Assembly: GCA_002163245.1 (NCBI GenBank)
Contig: MAAL01000127.1
Coordinates: forward strand, 62,001 to 126,000
DNA: 64,000 bases
Source of the DNA: Gammaproteobacteria bacterium 42_54_T18
GTDB taxonomy: Bacteria > Pseudomonadota > Gammaproteobacteria > Pseudomonadales > Ketobacteraceae
Reading direction: 5' to 3'
The notes under the pieces were generated by a model. It was given only the letters and a program-made list of their open reading frames with translations, was not told the DNA's origin and did no database searches. A program made the translations under genes and the position numbers. Positions 55,374 through 64,000 of this stretch are shown in pieces (positions within the stretch are counted from its first letter, which is position 1; each line of letters opens with the position of its first letter).

Positions 55374-56257
55374 GATATCTTCCTATAAATGGTACGTCCC
55401 AAGGATTCAAATCGAGAGGTAACACCATGCAACGTTTCCGAATGCCCGATAAACAAATAACCGTTCGGCTTTAACATTTCGGCATAACGATCAAACAATA
55501 TCCGCTGTGCATCCTTATTAAAGTAGATGACAACATTGCGACAAAAAATAACGTCAAACCCCCCTTTCATTGGCCAATCCCCAAGAAGGTTCAGGCGATT
55601 AAAAGTAATATACCGCTTTAAATGTGGGGATACTTCATAAGCATTCCCTCGTCCTGATGCAGGAACAACTACGTTGAAATTTTTCTTCAAAATTGACGCA
55701 GATAGCCCTTCTACACGATCTGGAACATAAACCCCTGCTTTCCCATGAGAAACAACATTGGTATCCAAATCTGTCGCCAAAATCTTTATATCCCAACCTG
55801 AAACGTCAGAAAACGCCCTATGAAATGTCATAGCAAGGGAATAAGGTTCTTCTCCTGTCGAACAACCCGCAGACCACACTCTTAGTTTTTTTGACACTCG
55901 ATTTTTTGATTTTATTTCAGGAAGCACGGTGCTTCTTAAAAAATCGAAGTGATGCTCTTCTCGAAAAAATGATGTGAGGTTGGTGGTTATTGCATTCGTA
56001 AAATTTGTCATCTCTTTTTCTGGATGACTATTCAAATATTCACAATATTCCGCAAATGTTTGTAACTTCAACAATCGTATTCGCCGAACTATTCGGCTAT
56101 AAATCATATCACGCTTATGATTTCCTAATTGAATACCCGTTTTTTCATTCGCTACACGTGCAATGAAATCAAAATCTGCGTCCAACATCGGAAACTCACG
56201 ATCCGAAAAACTATTGGCTTTTGCATCGCTATTTTTTATGGCTTTTAAAGTTTGCAT
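55370..56257 (-). CDS. cheR: Chemotaxis protein methyltransferase CheR
   Basis: A 295-residue CheR, which methylates receptor glutamates with S-adenosylmethionine. An N-terminal helical domain is followed by the catalytic domain with WSAGCSTGEEPYSLAM (SAM site) and FCRNVVIYF. The N-terminal 23 residues before MLDADFDF may not be needed, so the start is open. It overlaps cheD by 4 bases. Confidence 0.95.
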   Translation of the reverse strand: MQTLKAIKNSDAKANSFSDREFPMLDADFDFIARVANEKTGIQLGNHKRDMIYSRIVRRIRLLKLQTFAEYCEYLNSHPEKEMTNFTNAITTNLTSFFREEHHFDFLRSTVLPEIKSKNRVSKKLRVWSAGCSTGEEPYSLAMTFHRAFSDVSGWDIKILATDLDTNVVSHGKAGVYVPDRVEGLSASILKKNFNVVVPASGRGNAYEVSPHLKRYITFNRLNLLGDWPMKGGFDVIFCRNVVIYFNKDAQRILFDRYAEMLKPNGYLFIGHSETLHGVTSRFESLGRTIYRKIS

Positions 56258-56308
56258 AATTACGCTAACAATCCATATTTATGGTAATCCACAAGCGATA
56301 AAATAGTC

Positions 56309-56851
56309 TTAGTGAACAACATTAAGATCTGCTGGGTTTCGCATATCACTTTCCAACAGCGCATCAATATCAAGCACAACTATCATTTTTTCATCTACCG
56401 CAGCTAAACCTCGGATATAATTCGTATCAACATGATCACCTAAATCCGGAGCTGTTTGCATATCTTCCAACGACAAACCGTACACATCGCTTACCGCATC
56501 AACCACCACACCCATGACCCGATCATTACCATCAAACTGCACGCGTAACACAATCACCACCGTAAGCGGCCCATACTCCACGTTTTCCAAATTAAATTTA
56601 GCCCTAAGATCAACAATAGGTACAATAATCCCCCGCAAATTAACGACACCTTTGACATGCGCTGGCGAATTAGGCACGGGAGTCACAGGTTCCCACCCAC
56701 GTATTTCTTGAACACTTAGAATATCAACGCCATACTCTTCGTCGTTCATAATAAACGTTAAATACTGTTCGAGGTTTTCATCCTCCGCAAACGTACTACC
56801 ACCAATCGCCTCATCAACACTTTCTAGGGATGATTGCTCTGCCAATGCCAT
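56309..56851 (-). CDS. cheW: Chemotaxis coupling protein CheW
   Basis: A 180-residue CheW with a 28-residue N-terminal extension. It has the usual core: YLTFIMNDEEYGVDI, VQEIRGWEPVTPVPNSPAHVKGVVNLRG and GVVVDAVSDVY. It links CheA to receptors. GAGAGGC precedes its ATG. The gene lies between cheA and cheR. Confidence 0.95.
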   Translation of the reverse strand: MALAEQSSLESVDEAIGGSTFAEDENLEQYLTFIMNDEEYGVDILSVQEIRGWEPVTPVPNSPAHVKGVVNLRGIIVPIVDLRAKFNLENVEYGPLTVVIVLRVQFDGNDRVMGVVVDAVSDVYGLSLEDMQTAPDLGDHVDTNYIRGLAAVDEKMIVVLDIDALLESDMRNPADLNVVH

Positions 56852-56885
56852 ATTTGCCTCTCTTTACACCCAGTTTAGGGATCTG

Positions 56886-59048
56886 TTACGCAGCCCTGTG
56901 CCGACCACCAATCGATACCACTTTGCCATTTTGGTGATATGCCCCAGCCATATGAACCATATCGGATATATCCAAGATTAATGATACAGTACCGTCTCCC
57001 AGAATAGTTGCTCCTGAAACGCCTTCCACTTTTTTGTAGTTGGACTCCATGCTTTTGATAACAACCTGCTGTTGACCCAGTAAATCATCAACTACCAAGG
57101 CCACTTTATCGGCACCGGCCTCCAATACTACAAGCAAACTTTCTGATAATTCTTTTGTTGATGGTTCTACGCCAAATATTTCCCACAACTTAATAATAGG
57201 GATATAGTCATCCCTTAGTTTGAAGACATCGCAACCACCTGCCACGTGATTAATATCTTCCGCATTAGGCTGCAGTGATTCGACAATAGAAACCAAAGGA
57301 ATGATATATTTTTGTTCGCCCAGTCGAATTAATTGCCCATCCAATATAGCCAGCGTCAAAGGTAAGCGGATAGTAAACACGCTACCCTTGCCCTCCTCTG
57401 AACTCACCTCAATGGAACCATTAAGCTCTTGAATATTTCGACGAACAACATCCATCCCTACACCACGACCAGATACATCCGTCACTTCGTCGGCTGTAGA
57501 GAAGCCTGGACGAAAAATAAGGTCGTTCACTTGCTCATCCGTTAATAACTCTTTTTCACCAATCAAACCACTATCAATCGCTTTTTTTCGAATTCTTTCT
57601 TTATTAAGCCCTGCACCATCATCCGTAATTTCGATAATAATATTACCGCCCTGATGGAATGCATTTAACGTAATAGTCCCTGTTTCAGGCTTTCCTGCTG
57701 CAATACGGTCCGCAGGCACTTCCAATCCATGGTCAAGTGAATTTCTCACAAGGTGAACTAAAGGATCACCAATTTTTTCCATAACGGTTTTATCTAATTC
57801 AGTTTGTTCTCCGATCAATATCAATTCCACTTTTTTATCTAACTGTCGAGATAAATCCCTTACCAACCGAGGAAATCGACTAAAAGAAAAACTAATCGGT
57901 AACATACGAATTCGCATAACGCTTTCTTGTAAATCTCGAGTGTTATGTTCTAGCTGAGCTAATCCTTCTTGTAATATCGCCAGCTTCTCCATCGTAAATT
58001 CTTCGCCCACCTGCCCTAACATGGACTGGGTAATCACCAACTCACCAACCAAATTGACCAGACTATCAATTTTATCAGTACCTACACGAATTGATGTTGC
58101 TTCAGGTGTTTTCTGAGTCGGCTTTGAAGCAACTTTCTTGGCTGCTAGTTCTCCGCTTTTCCCAGCATCATCACTGGAGATACTTTCCGGCGCGGCTTTA
58201 GGACTACCTTCAACAACAGCAACAGGTACGACAGGTGCATCATCAGCGACACTGCTCGCGACGTCACTGTCATCGGTCATATCAAATAAACCGGCAACCT
58301 CAGTGATGATTAGCTCTGCTTCATCAGCAACCCATTCAAAGATTTCTTCAATGGCTGATTTTGAAGCTTTGGTATCAAGCAACAAATCCCACCCCGTATG
58401 GCATTCTTCCGGATGAATTACTTCAAACGCTGGAATCTCATCCACTATCGCCGTAACGGTAAGTGTCCCTAACGCACCCAACTCTCGAAACATACGCAAT
58501 GGTTCGTTACCAGTACGTAACATGTTCACTTCGGGGACAAAATGAATTTGCCAAATGCTATCACCACCCGCTTCGTCACTGGCACTATCATCAGCTTCTG
58601 TAGATGCCTGTGAGTTTTCCGACTCACTTGCAGAGCAACTTTCTATTTTGGCGGCGGAATCGCCATCCAAAATCGCATTAAATGCGTCTATTAACACACC
58701 GGATTGATCGGTAGAAACAGCCTCATCTGCTTGCAGCTGAGCCAACATACTACGTAAACAATCAACTGATTGCAGAAACAAGTCGACATGTTCGGGTTCG
58801 ATATCTCGAGAGCTATCTCGAATTTGGTCTAACAAGGTTTCCAGTACATGAGTAAAAGCAGCAACTTCTTTGAAGCCAAACGTTCCGCTGCTTCCTTTAA
58901 TAGAGTGTGCAGCTCTAAATATGGTATTAATTGACTCCATATCCACATTATTGCAATCAATATCCAACAAACAGGATTCCATAGAATCCAGACCTTCATA
59001 ACTTTCTTCGTAAAATATTTGATGGAATTGGCTTAAATCAATACTCAT
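56886..59048 (-). CDS. cheA: Chemotaxis histidine kinase CheA
   Basis: A 720-residue CheA. The P1 Hpt domain has the phosphorylated His 48 in AAHSIKGSSGTFGF. A variable middle with an acidic/alanine linker follows, then the P3 dimer domain from TSIRVGTDKIDSLVNLVGEL, the P4 ATPase (HLVRNSLDHGLE, ITDDGAGL, SGRGVGMDVVR), and the P5 CheW-like domain. It autophosphorylates on receptor signal and passes phosphate to CheY and CheB. GAGGAAT precedes the ATG. Confidence 0.96.
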   Translation of the reverse strand: MSIDLSQFHQIFYEESYEGLDSMESCLLDIDCNNVDMESINTIFRAAHSIKGSSGTFGFKEVAAFTHVLETLLDQIRDSSRDIEPEHVDLFLQSVDCLRSMLAQLQADEAVSTDQSGVLIDAFNAILDGDSAAKIESCSASESENSQASTEADDSASDEAGGDSIWQIHFVPEVNMLRTGNEPLRMFRELGALGTLTVTAIVDEIPAFEVIHPEECHTGWDLLLDTKASKSAIEEIFEWVADEAELIITEVAGLFDMTDDSDVASSVADDAPVVPVAVVEGSPKAAPESISSDDAGKSGELAAKKVASKPTQKTPEATSIRVGTDKIDSLVNLVGELVITQSMLGQVGEEFTMEKLAILQEGLAQLEHNTRDLQESVMRIRMLPISFSFSRFPRLVRDLSRQLDKKVELILIGEQTELDKTVMEKIGDPLVHLVRNSLDHGLEVPADRIAAGKPETGTITLNAFHQGGNIIIEITDDGAGLNKERIRKKAIDSGLIGEKELLTDEQVNDLIFRPGFSTADEVTDVSGRGVGMDVVRRNIQELNGSIEVSSEEGKGSVFTIRLPLTLAILDGQLIRLGEQKYIIPLVSIVESLQPNAEDINHVAGGCDVFKLRDDYIPIIKLWEIFGVEPSTKELSESLLVVLEAGADKVALVVDDLLGQQQVVIKSMESNYKKVEGVSGATILGDGTVSLILDISDMVHMAGAYHQNGKVVSIGGRHRAA

Positions 59049-59194
59049 GATATTCCTCGCGTAACAAGTCTCCTACCGAGACCTCAATGGCGTATGCGAC
59101 CTTTAACTATGATTAATATTTGGCGTTAAAGTACTGCAGAGCACTGTGCAAGTGCCCCCCCCAAACAAGAGGCCAACTTATAAATCCAAATAAA

Positions 59195-59557
59195 TTAACC
59201 CAACACCTTTTTGATGGTATTTAACAATTGATCGGGATTAAAAGGCTTTACAATCCAACCTGTTGCTCCAGCAGCTTTGCCTTCCGTTTTTTTCCCAGAG
59301 GCAGACTCTGTTGTCAGCATCAATATTGGTGTGTACTTATAATCGGGCAATTGTCGCAAATTCTTAATTAGCGAAATTCCATCCATTACCGGCATATTGA
59401 CATCCGACAGAACGAGATCAACAGGCCCTCCTTTTGCTTTATCTAACGCCTCCTGGCCATCAGAGGCTTCAATAACGTCATAACCTGCGCCTTGCAAAGT
59501 AAAACTTACCATTTGTCTCATAGACGCACTGTCATCTACCGCTAATATCTTTGCCAT
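59195..59557 (-). CDS. cheY: Chemotaxis response regulator CheY
   Basis: A 120-residue single receiver. The acidic pair is in AVDDSASMR, the phosphorylated Asp 52 in LSDVNMPVMDG, the Thr in LTTESA, and the Lys 104 in IVKPFNP. It should bind the flagellar switch or act as a phosphate sink. GGAGC lies before the ATG. Between it and cheA lies a run of eight C (59155-59162 on the plus strand). Confidence 0.95.
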   Translation of the reverse strand: MAKILAVDDSASMRQMVSFTLQGAGYDVIEASDGQEALDKAKGGPVDLVLSDVNMPVMDGISLIKNLRQLPDYKYTPILMLTTESASGKKTEGKAAGATGWIVKPFNPDQLLNTIKKVLG

Positions 59558-59641
59558 TACTTATTGCTCCACGTTTCCTAAACCAAACTAAAACATACAC
59601 ACTTTACACTACACTCACCGCACGCCACCCGAACACACTTG

Positions 59642-59923
59642 TCAGTGTTTGATATTCAGGATCTCATGCATTCCTAATAATGTGGCATTATCTATAAACG
59701 CTTCAGAAGGATTCACAAAAAATACGGATGCATGCTTTTTATCCATTGACTGTTGATAGCTGTATAACAACTGAAATGCCGCTGTGTCCATCCTCTCAAC
59801 GTTCCTTGCATCAAGATTAATAACATCACCATTTTGTGTAATCTCATTAAGAGACTCGTGTAATTTCTCCACCACACTAATATCCAACAAGACCTCTAAC
59901 TCAAGCGCTACATTCTCTTCCAC
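59642..59923 (-). CDS. STAS-domain protein of the chemotaxis operon
   Basis: A 93-residue STAS protein, first gene of the che operon. At the phosphorylation site it has ERMDTAAFQLL, with Thr in place of the usual Ser. Similar STAS genes stand beside cheY-cheA in Vibrio and some other che clusters. The start is a GTG at 59923. The partner anti-sigma or scaffold is unknown. A second STAS gene, hsbA, is at the other end of the same region. Confidence 0.82.
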   Translation of the reverse strand: MEENVALELEVLLDISVVEKLHESLNEITQNGDVINLDARNVERMDTAAFQLLYSYQQSMDKKHASVFFVNPSEAFIDNATLLGMHEILNIKH

Positions 59924-60130
59924 AATATGACCTATCTCTATTTATTGCCATCTCTACTAAAAAAGCATAGACCGGTTACCCTTAAGTGCATCATCAAAAA
60001 GAAAGTATTTAGCCTATCAGCTTCCCTTATAAGAAAACGATATGATTAAAACGCCTAAGTTGAGGTTTTACTATAAGGGTGTCACGGAAAATGAGGTTAA
60101 GATTTCATATGAGGGGTATTTCAGAAAGGG

Positions 60131-60577
60131 CTACCATTCTCTTCTTGGATACTGCGAACGCTCGTCTATTGTTTTTTGTTCTTGTTTATCAATGAACAGC
60201 AGCTCTTCTTCACGAGCCCGCGCTATCAAATCATCCATACTTTTTAATCTCGCATGAGATTCAACCCATGCCTTGCGGTGAGCTTCTACATGTTGTCGAT
60301 ATTGCTCCACTGTTTCTTGCTGGCGCTCTACCACACCATTAAGTTTCGCCAAAAACAACTGATACTTTTCAAGCACTGTCGCGGAAACAGAGGTATTACC
60401 CGGTGCGGATCCATTTGTCAGCGTGATGTAATAATCCTGTCGGTATTGCTGCAGTTCCTCTAATTGTTTTATTGCTGCATTCAACCCTTTCTGCGCGTCC
60501 CCCAAGCGTCTAGCAGCTTCTTTTTCTTCCCTTTCCTTAATTTGTCGTACCGGAGCTAACCGCTTTGATCGCTTCAT
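60131..60577 (-). CDS. fliJ: Flagellar export chaperone/stalk protein FliJ
   Basis: A 148-residue, almost wholly helical protein with long coiled-coil heptads ([31 protein letters not shown]). It is placed after fliI with an ATGA overlap. FliJ sits in the ATPase ring like the stalk of an F-type ATPase. Identity rests on the helical nature and location. The usual next gene, fliK, is absent; a che operon follows after 207 bases. Confidence 0.88.
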   Translation of the reverse strand: MKRSKRLAPVRQIKEREEKEAARRLGDAQKGLNAAIKQLEELQQYRQDYYITLTNGSAPGNTSVSATVLEKYQLFLAKLNGVVERQQETVEQYRQHVEAHRKAWVESHARLKSMDDLIARAREEELLFIDKQEQKTIDERSQYPRREW

Positions 60578-61917
60578 GAGAACAATACACCTAGTTCTTT
60601 CAAGCCTTCATCAAATCCGACACGTTTGCTCAAAGGTTGCCTTAAAAATGCTTTTAAACCGTCAATCTTTTGAATGGATAGATCCGTTTCAGGGTCGCTA
60701 CCTTGCACATAAGCCCCAACACTGATCAAATCCCGACTTTGTTGATAACGAGAATAAAGCCGCTTAAACACTTGCCCTGATTGCATATGGTTATTGTCCA
60801 CAATATTCGGCATTACTCGACTAATGGACGCTTCGATATCAATAGCAGGATACTGACCTTCTTCTGCAAGACGACGAGATAACACTATATGGCCATCTAA
60901 AATCGCTCTCGCCGAATCTGCGACGGGGTCTTGAACGTCATCACCCTCTGTCAGCACAGTATAAAATGCTGTGATTGACCCTCCCCCTTCCACACCGTTG
61001 CCTGCTCGTTCAACGAGTGCTGGTAATTTTGCAAATACTGAAGGCGGATACCCTTTGGTTGCTGGTGGCTCACCAATCGCCAATGCAATCTCTCGCTGGG
61101 CTTGCGCGTAGCGTGTTAACGAATCCATTAACAATAAAACATTCTTGCCCTGATCGCGATAGTACTCAGCTATGGACGTAGCGAGCGCAGCACCGTGCAA
61201 TCGCATTAATGGTGAGTCATCAGCAGGGGATGCCACCACTACAGAGCGCTTTAACCCCTCGTCACCCAGTATATTCTCAATAAACTCTTTAACTTCTCGT
61301 CCACGCTCTCCAATAAGCCCAACGACCGTAATATCTGCTGTGGTGTATTTTGTCATCATACCAAGCAGAACACTTTTACCCACGCCACTACCCGCAAACA
61401 ATCCCATGCGCTGACCTTGGCCAACAGTCAACAATGTATTGATTGCTCGAATACCTACATCTAACGGTTCGCTAATCGGCCGCCGGTGTAATGGATTAAT
61501 AGGGTCACGAGCTAGTGGTACCGTCTCATTCAGATTAAAAGCTCCTTTTCCATCCAGTGGCAAACCTCGTCCATCCAGCACTCTACCGAGCAACTGATTC
61601 CCCACAGGTACGCTAGCAATTTGTTGTAACGGTATGACTCTTGCGCCCGGCTGAAGACCTGAAACTGGCTCAAGGGGCATCAAGAATAACTTCGGCCCCG
61701 AAAAGCCGACTACTTCCGCCTCAATATCTTTAATATCTGGACTGCGAATAATACAATGCCCACCAATAGGAACATTACACCCTTCTGCTTCCAATGTTAG
61801 CCCCACCATCCGAATTAACCGTCCCTCTACCACATAACCCGGCCCCCGTGCTGTATAGGGTTGATAAGCATTAATTCTCGATGCTATAGAGACTCTATCT
61901 TTAAGCTGAAAACTCAC
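60574..61917 (-). CDS. fliI: Flagellum-specific ATP synthase FliI
   Basis: A 447-residue hexameric export ATPase. Walker A is [13 protein letters not shown], with [30 protein letters not shown] and the family segment [14 protein letters not shown]. It powers type III flagellar export. It overlaps fliH and fliJ by 4 bases at each end. Confidence 0.97.
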   Translation of the reverse strand: MSFQLKDRVSIASRINAYQPYTARGPGYVVEGRLIRMVGLTLEAEGCNVPIGGHCIIRSPDIKDIEAEVVGFSGPKLFLMPLEPVSGLQPGARVIPLQQIASVPVGNQLLGRVLDGRGLPLDGKGAFNLNETVPLARDPINPLHRRPISEPLDVGIRAINTLLTVGQGQRMGLFAGSGVGKSVLLGMMTKYTTADITVVGLIGERGREVKEFIENILGDEGLKRSVVVASPADDSPLMRLHGAALATSIAEYYRDQGKNVLLLMDSLTRYAQAQREIALAIGEPPATKGYPPSVFAKLPALVERAGNGVEGGGSITAFYTVLTEGDDVQDPVADSARAILDGHIVLSRRLAEEGQYPAIDIEASISRVMPNIVDNNHMQSGQVFKRLYSRYQQSRDLISVGAYVQGSDPETDLSIQKIDGLKAFLRQPLSKRVGFDEGLKELGVLFS

Positions 61918-62873
61918 GACATGCCCTCATCAGTACCCGGCGCAATACCCTTTTCTATCACCCCGTCAGAAACATCGCTATCTGAGGGTACGTTCTCTAA
62001 AGGTTCGTTATCAAAATGATCAATCTCTCCGAGCAGTTGCCCCAATCCACTATTTGAGGTTTCTGAGTCATCTTCTAATGCGTCATTTTTTTTGTTGTAG
62101 ACCTGTTCAATAACCGCCGCTAAGCGCTTTTCTGATCTAGCATCAATCATGCTTTTTTCAGTCTCAACAACACAACCACCGGGAGATATAGTTTGATGGG
62201 GCAATAACTGCCAGGTAAAATCGACATCCGTCATTTCAGCTAAGGTTTTTTGGATAAATGCCGCATCATCAGGATTTAGATGAATTCGAATACGGCCAGC
62301 CCCAGTGTGTAAACAATCCAGCGCTTCGACTAATACTAACTGGAGACTCGTTGAATCCAGCTGCAACTCACGTTGCACAACTCGCTTACAAATAGATTTA
62401 ACTAACGTCATGAGAGCCTGTTCAATCTCTTCATCCTGAGCAGGGATGGGCTCGAGTAACGCTCGACAAATATGTGACATTTTTGTCATCATCGCACGAG
62501 AGTCATCAGCGCCACTTTTATAACCTTCTTCGTAACCTCGTTTCTTTCCATCTTCGATGCCTTGCAGCAGACCGTCATCATAAGCCGCTTGCCGAATAGC
62601 CTCGACTTCTTCAGCGGTCAACGGTGTAATCTCTTCCTCCTCTTCTTCAACGATAATTTCCGCAGACCTTGGGTTGGCTAGAAAAGCATTATTTGAATTA
62701 TTATCGTCACCTTCCATCGCCGGTAGCTCCCAACGATCGTATGCGGATAAACCACCCGCACCCGCATTTTTCACATTAAGAACATTCGGAACACCTAACC
62801 CCTTTTTTTTAAGGTCAGTCGCTTCTTTATTCACTTCATCAGGCGCATTACCCAGATCGCTCGATTCAGACAT
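61914..62873 (-). CDS. fliH: Flagellar assembly protein FliH
   Basis: A 319-residue FliH, longer than many because of an N-terminal extension of about 100 residues that is acidic and glycine/asparagine-rich. The core helical region ([26 protein letters not shown]) shows the GxxxG repeats of FliH, and the C-terminal half binds FliI ([22 protein letters not shown]). It regulates FliI. Confidence 0.92.
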   Translation of the reverse strand: MSESSDLGNAPDEVNKEATDLKKKGLGVPNVLNVKNAGAGGLSAYDRWELPAMEGDDNNSNNAFLANPRSAEIIVEEEEEEITPLTAEEVEAIRQAAYDDGLLQGIEDGKKRGYEEGYKSGADDSRAMMTKMSHICRALLEPIPAQDEEIEQALMTLVKSICKRVVQRELQLDSTSLQLVLVEALDCLHTGAGRIRIHLNPDDAAFIQKTLAEMTDVDFTWQLLPHQTISPGGCVVETEKSMIDARSEKRLAAVIEQVYNKKNDALEDDSETSNSGLGQLLGEIDHFDNEPLENVPSDSDVSDGVIEKGIAPGTDEGMS

Positions 62874-62874
62874 A

Positions 62875-63912
62875 TTAAATCATCTCTTCCCCACCAGCCC
62901 CGCCCAACATAATCTCTCCAGCATCAGCCATTCGACGAGCAATAGATAGAATCTCTTTTTGAGCACCTTCCACTTCACTGATTTTGACCGGACCCTTGGC
63001 ATCCAAATCATCACGTAACAGCTCTGCCGCTCGTTTTGACATATTTGCAAAAATCTTTTCTTTCACTTGTTCGTCTGCCCCCTTCAACGCCAACATTAAT
63101 GATTCTGAGGAAACCTCTCGTAGTAATGCTTGTATACCGCGATCATCCACCTCACCCAAGTTATCAAACACAAACATTAAGTCTTGTATTTCTTGCGCCA
63201 AATCTTCGTCGGCCTCTTTGATATTTTCCATCAAATTGGATTCAGTCGCCGTATCCAAAAAGTTCATAATATCTGCTGCACACTTCGACCCGCCCAAGTC
63301 TGTTGCCGCTGAACTGGTTTGGTTAGTAAACTGCTTTTCTAAAATATCGTTTAGTTCTTGTAATGCATGTGGCTGAACTGATGAGAGTGACGCTATACGC
63401 ATTAGAATATCTAAACGCTGTCGCTCATCAAAGCTGGTCAATGCTTCCGCTGCCTGATCAGGATCAAGATAAGCTATAACAATGGATTGTATTTGAGGGT
63501 GTTCAAATCGAATTAAATCAGCAACGTTACGAGCATCCATCCAACGCAATGTATCTAGACCCGCAGTGTTTCCACCATCTAAGATACGATCAATAAGACC
63601 TCCGGCCTTATCTTCTCCTAAAGCGCTCACCAACATATTACGAATATAACCATCAGCCCCCATACCTAAGGCTGTTTTATTAGTGATCTCCCCCATAAAA
63701 AAGGTCATCACTGCTTCAACTTGATCTTTTTGAATGTTTTCAAGCTCAGCCATAGCCGCGCCAATTTTCTGAACTTCTTTTGGCCCCATATGCTTTAGCA
63801 CTTCAGCTGCGGCTTCTTCTCCTAAGGACATCAGTACAATCGCTGCGCGCTGCTCCGCAACAATGTCTTTTATAACATCACTTTCAACCGCTTTATTAGG
63901 CTCATCACTCAT
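62875..63912 (-). CDS. fliG: Flagellar motor switch protein FliG
   Basis: A 345-residue FliG. It shows AIVLMSLGEEAAAEVLKHM in the N-terminal domain, the EHPQIQSIVIAYLDP stretch, and the C-terminal torque helix LREVSSESLMLALKGADEQV, with charged residues for the stator. It works with FliM and FliN in rotation and switching. Its ATG overlaps the fliF stop region by 8 bases. Confidence 0.97.
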   Translation of the reverse strand: MSDEPNKAVESDVIKDIVAEQRAAIVLMSLGEEAAAEVLKHMGPKEVQKIGAAMAELENIQKDQVEAVMTFFMGEITNKTALGMGADGYIRNMLVSALGEDKAGGLIDRILDGGNTAGLDTLRWMDARNVADLIRFEHPQIQSIVIAYLDPDQAAEALTSFDERQRLDILMRIASLSSVQPHALQELNDILEKQFTNQTSSAATDLGGSKCAADIMNFLDTATESNLMENIKEADEDLAQEIQDLMFVFDNLGEVDDRGIQALLREVSSESLMLALKGADEQVKEKIFANMSKRAAELLRDDLDAKGPVKISEVEGAQKEILSIARRMADAGEIMLGGAGGEEMI

Positions 63913-64000
63913 TAGCTAACCAAGTTCTCATTACCTGCGCGACCCGACGAGGATCTTCCGCTACTATCGATTTTACTGCATCTAACTGTTGCTCATAGCT
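63905..64000 (-). CDS. fliF: Flagellar MS-ring protein FliF, C-terminal end, cut by the window edge
   Basis: The last 31 residues are visible and read YEQQLDAVKSIVAEDPRRVAQ then VMRTWLANE. This is the FliG-binding tail of FliF, with the conserved V-A-x-D-P-R-R-V-A. The stop TGA at 63907-63905 lies within the start of fliG, an 8-base overlap. The rest is outside the window. Confidence 0.9.
   Translation of the reverse strand, partial: SYEQQLDAVKSIVAEDPRRVAQVMRTWLANE

Noticed and set aside
60042-60257. 71-codon open frame overlapping fliJ
   Set aside because: It is antisense to fliJ for half its length and has no support.

Overview
The window looks like chromosomal DNA of a motile, marine-type gammaproteobacterium of modest G+C content. 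The evidence is a fliF-G-H-I-J flagellar block, an HsbA/HsbR/HptB partner-switching set as known from Pseudomonas, DNA polymerase II, exonuclease III, a phasin, a TRAP-type permease, several outer-membrane porins and many periplasmic binding proteins. I could not assign a genus. There is no rRNA, tRNA, insertion sequence, prophage or CRISPR array that I can see. Genes are dense, with short spacers, and many are convergent with gaps of only a few bases.

Layout. 0-4 kb: the 3' end of a binding protein, a Tsx/OmpK-like channel, a chemoreceptor (minus strand) and a divergent binding protein. 4-6.3 kb: a DinG-type helicase whose stop codon lies inside a 14-bp tandem repeat. 6.7-11.2 kb: a TRAP-like transport cassette (TatT-like lipoprotein, AdeT1/2-type binding protein, fused permease), followed by an OprP-like porin. 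12.6-16.8 kb: tesB convergent with an xthA-polB operon whose genes overlap through a TTGA stop/start. 17-23 kb: a Crp-family regulator, a lipoprotein gene broken by one in-frame TAG, a GlxA-type regulator facing an HSL-family esterase, a CoA-transferase and an S51-like peptidase. 23-35.7 kb: an M16C protease, an exonuclease, a Nudix hydrolase, a TIGR03545 protein, a DUF1461/Lit-like membrane protein, two unrelated orphan binding proteins, a porin and a diiron protein. 36-46 kb: glutaryl-CoA dehydrogenase, an M16 peptidase, YkvA-ParA opposite a phasin, an SCP2/UbiJ-like protein, two tandem DUF445 proteins, a cupin and a beta-lactamase-fold hydrolase.

46-48.9 kb holds two paralogous response regulators, each a receiver domain plus long helical region plus C-terminal membrane tail, followed by a CBS protein. 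48.9-64 kb is one long minus-strand signalling and motility region. Reading in the direction of transcription it is fliF(end)-fliG-fliH-fliI-fliJ, STAS-cheY-cheA-cheW-cheR-cheD-cheB-degenerate MCP, then hsbA-hsbR-hptB, then an acyltransferase.

How it fits together. The right end couples flagellar export and switch genes to a complete chemotaxis core and a partner-switching phosphatase module. No ordinary chemoreceptor lies in that che cluster; its place is taken by a membrane protein with an eroded MCP signalling tip. The left two thirds are mostly nutrient capture (binding proteins, porins, TRAP), acyl-CoA and storage-polymer metabolism, and DNA repair. The points I rank highest are the tail-anchored response-regulator pair with its CBS partner, the degenerate MCP inside the che operon, the TRAP-like cassette, the single-TAG lipoprotein gene, and the YkvA-ParA/phasin neighbourhood.
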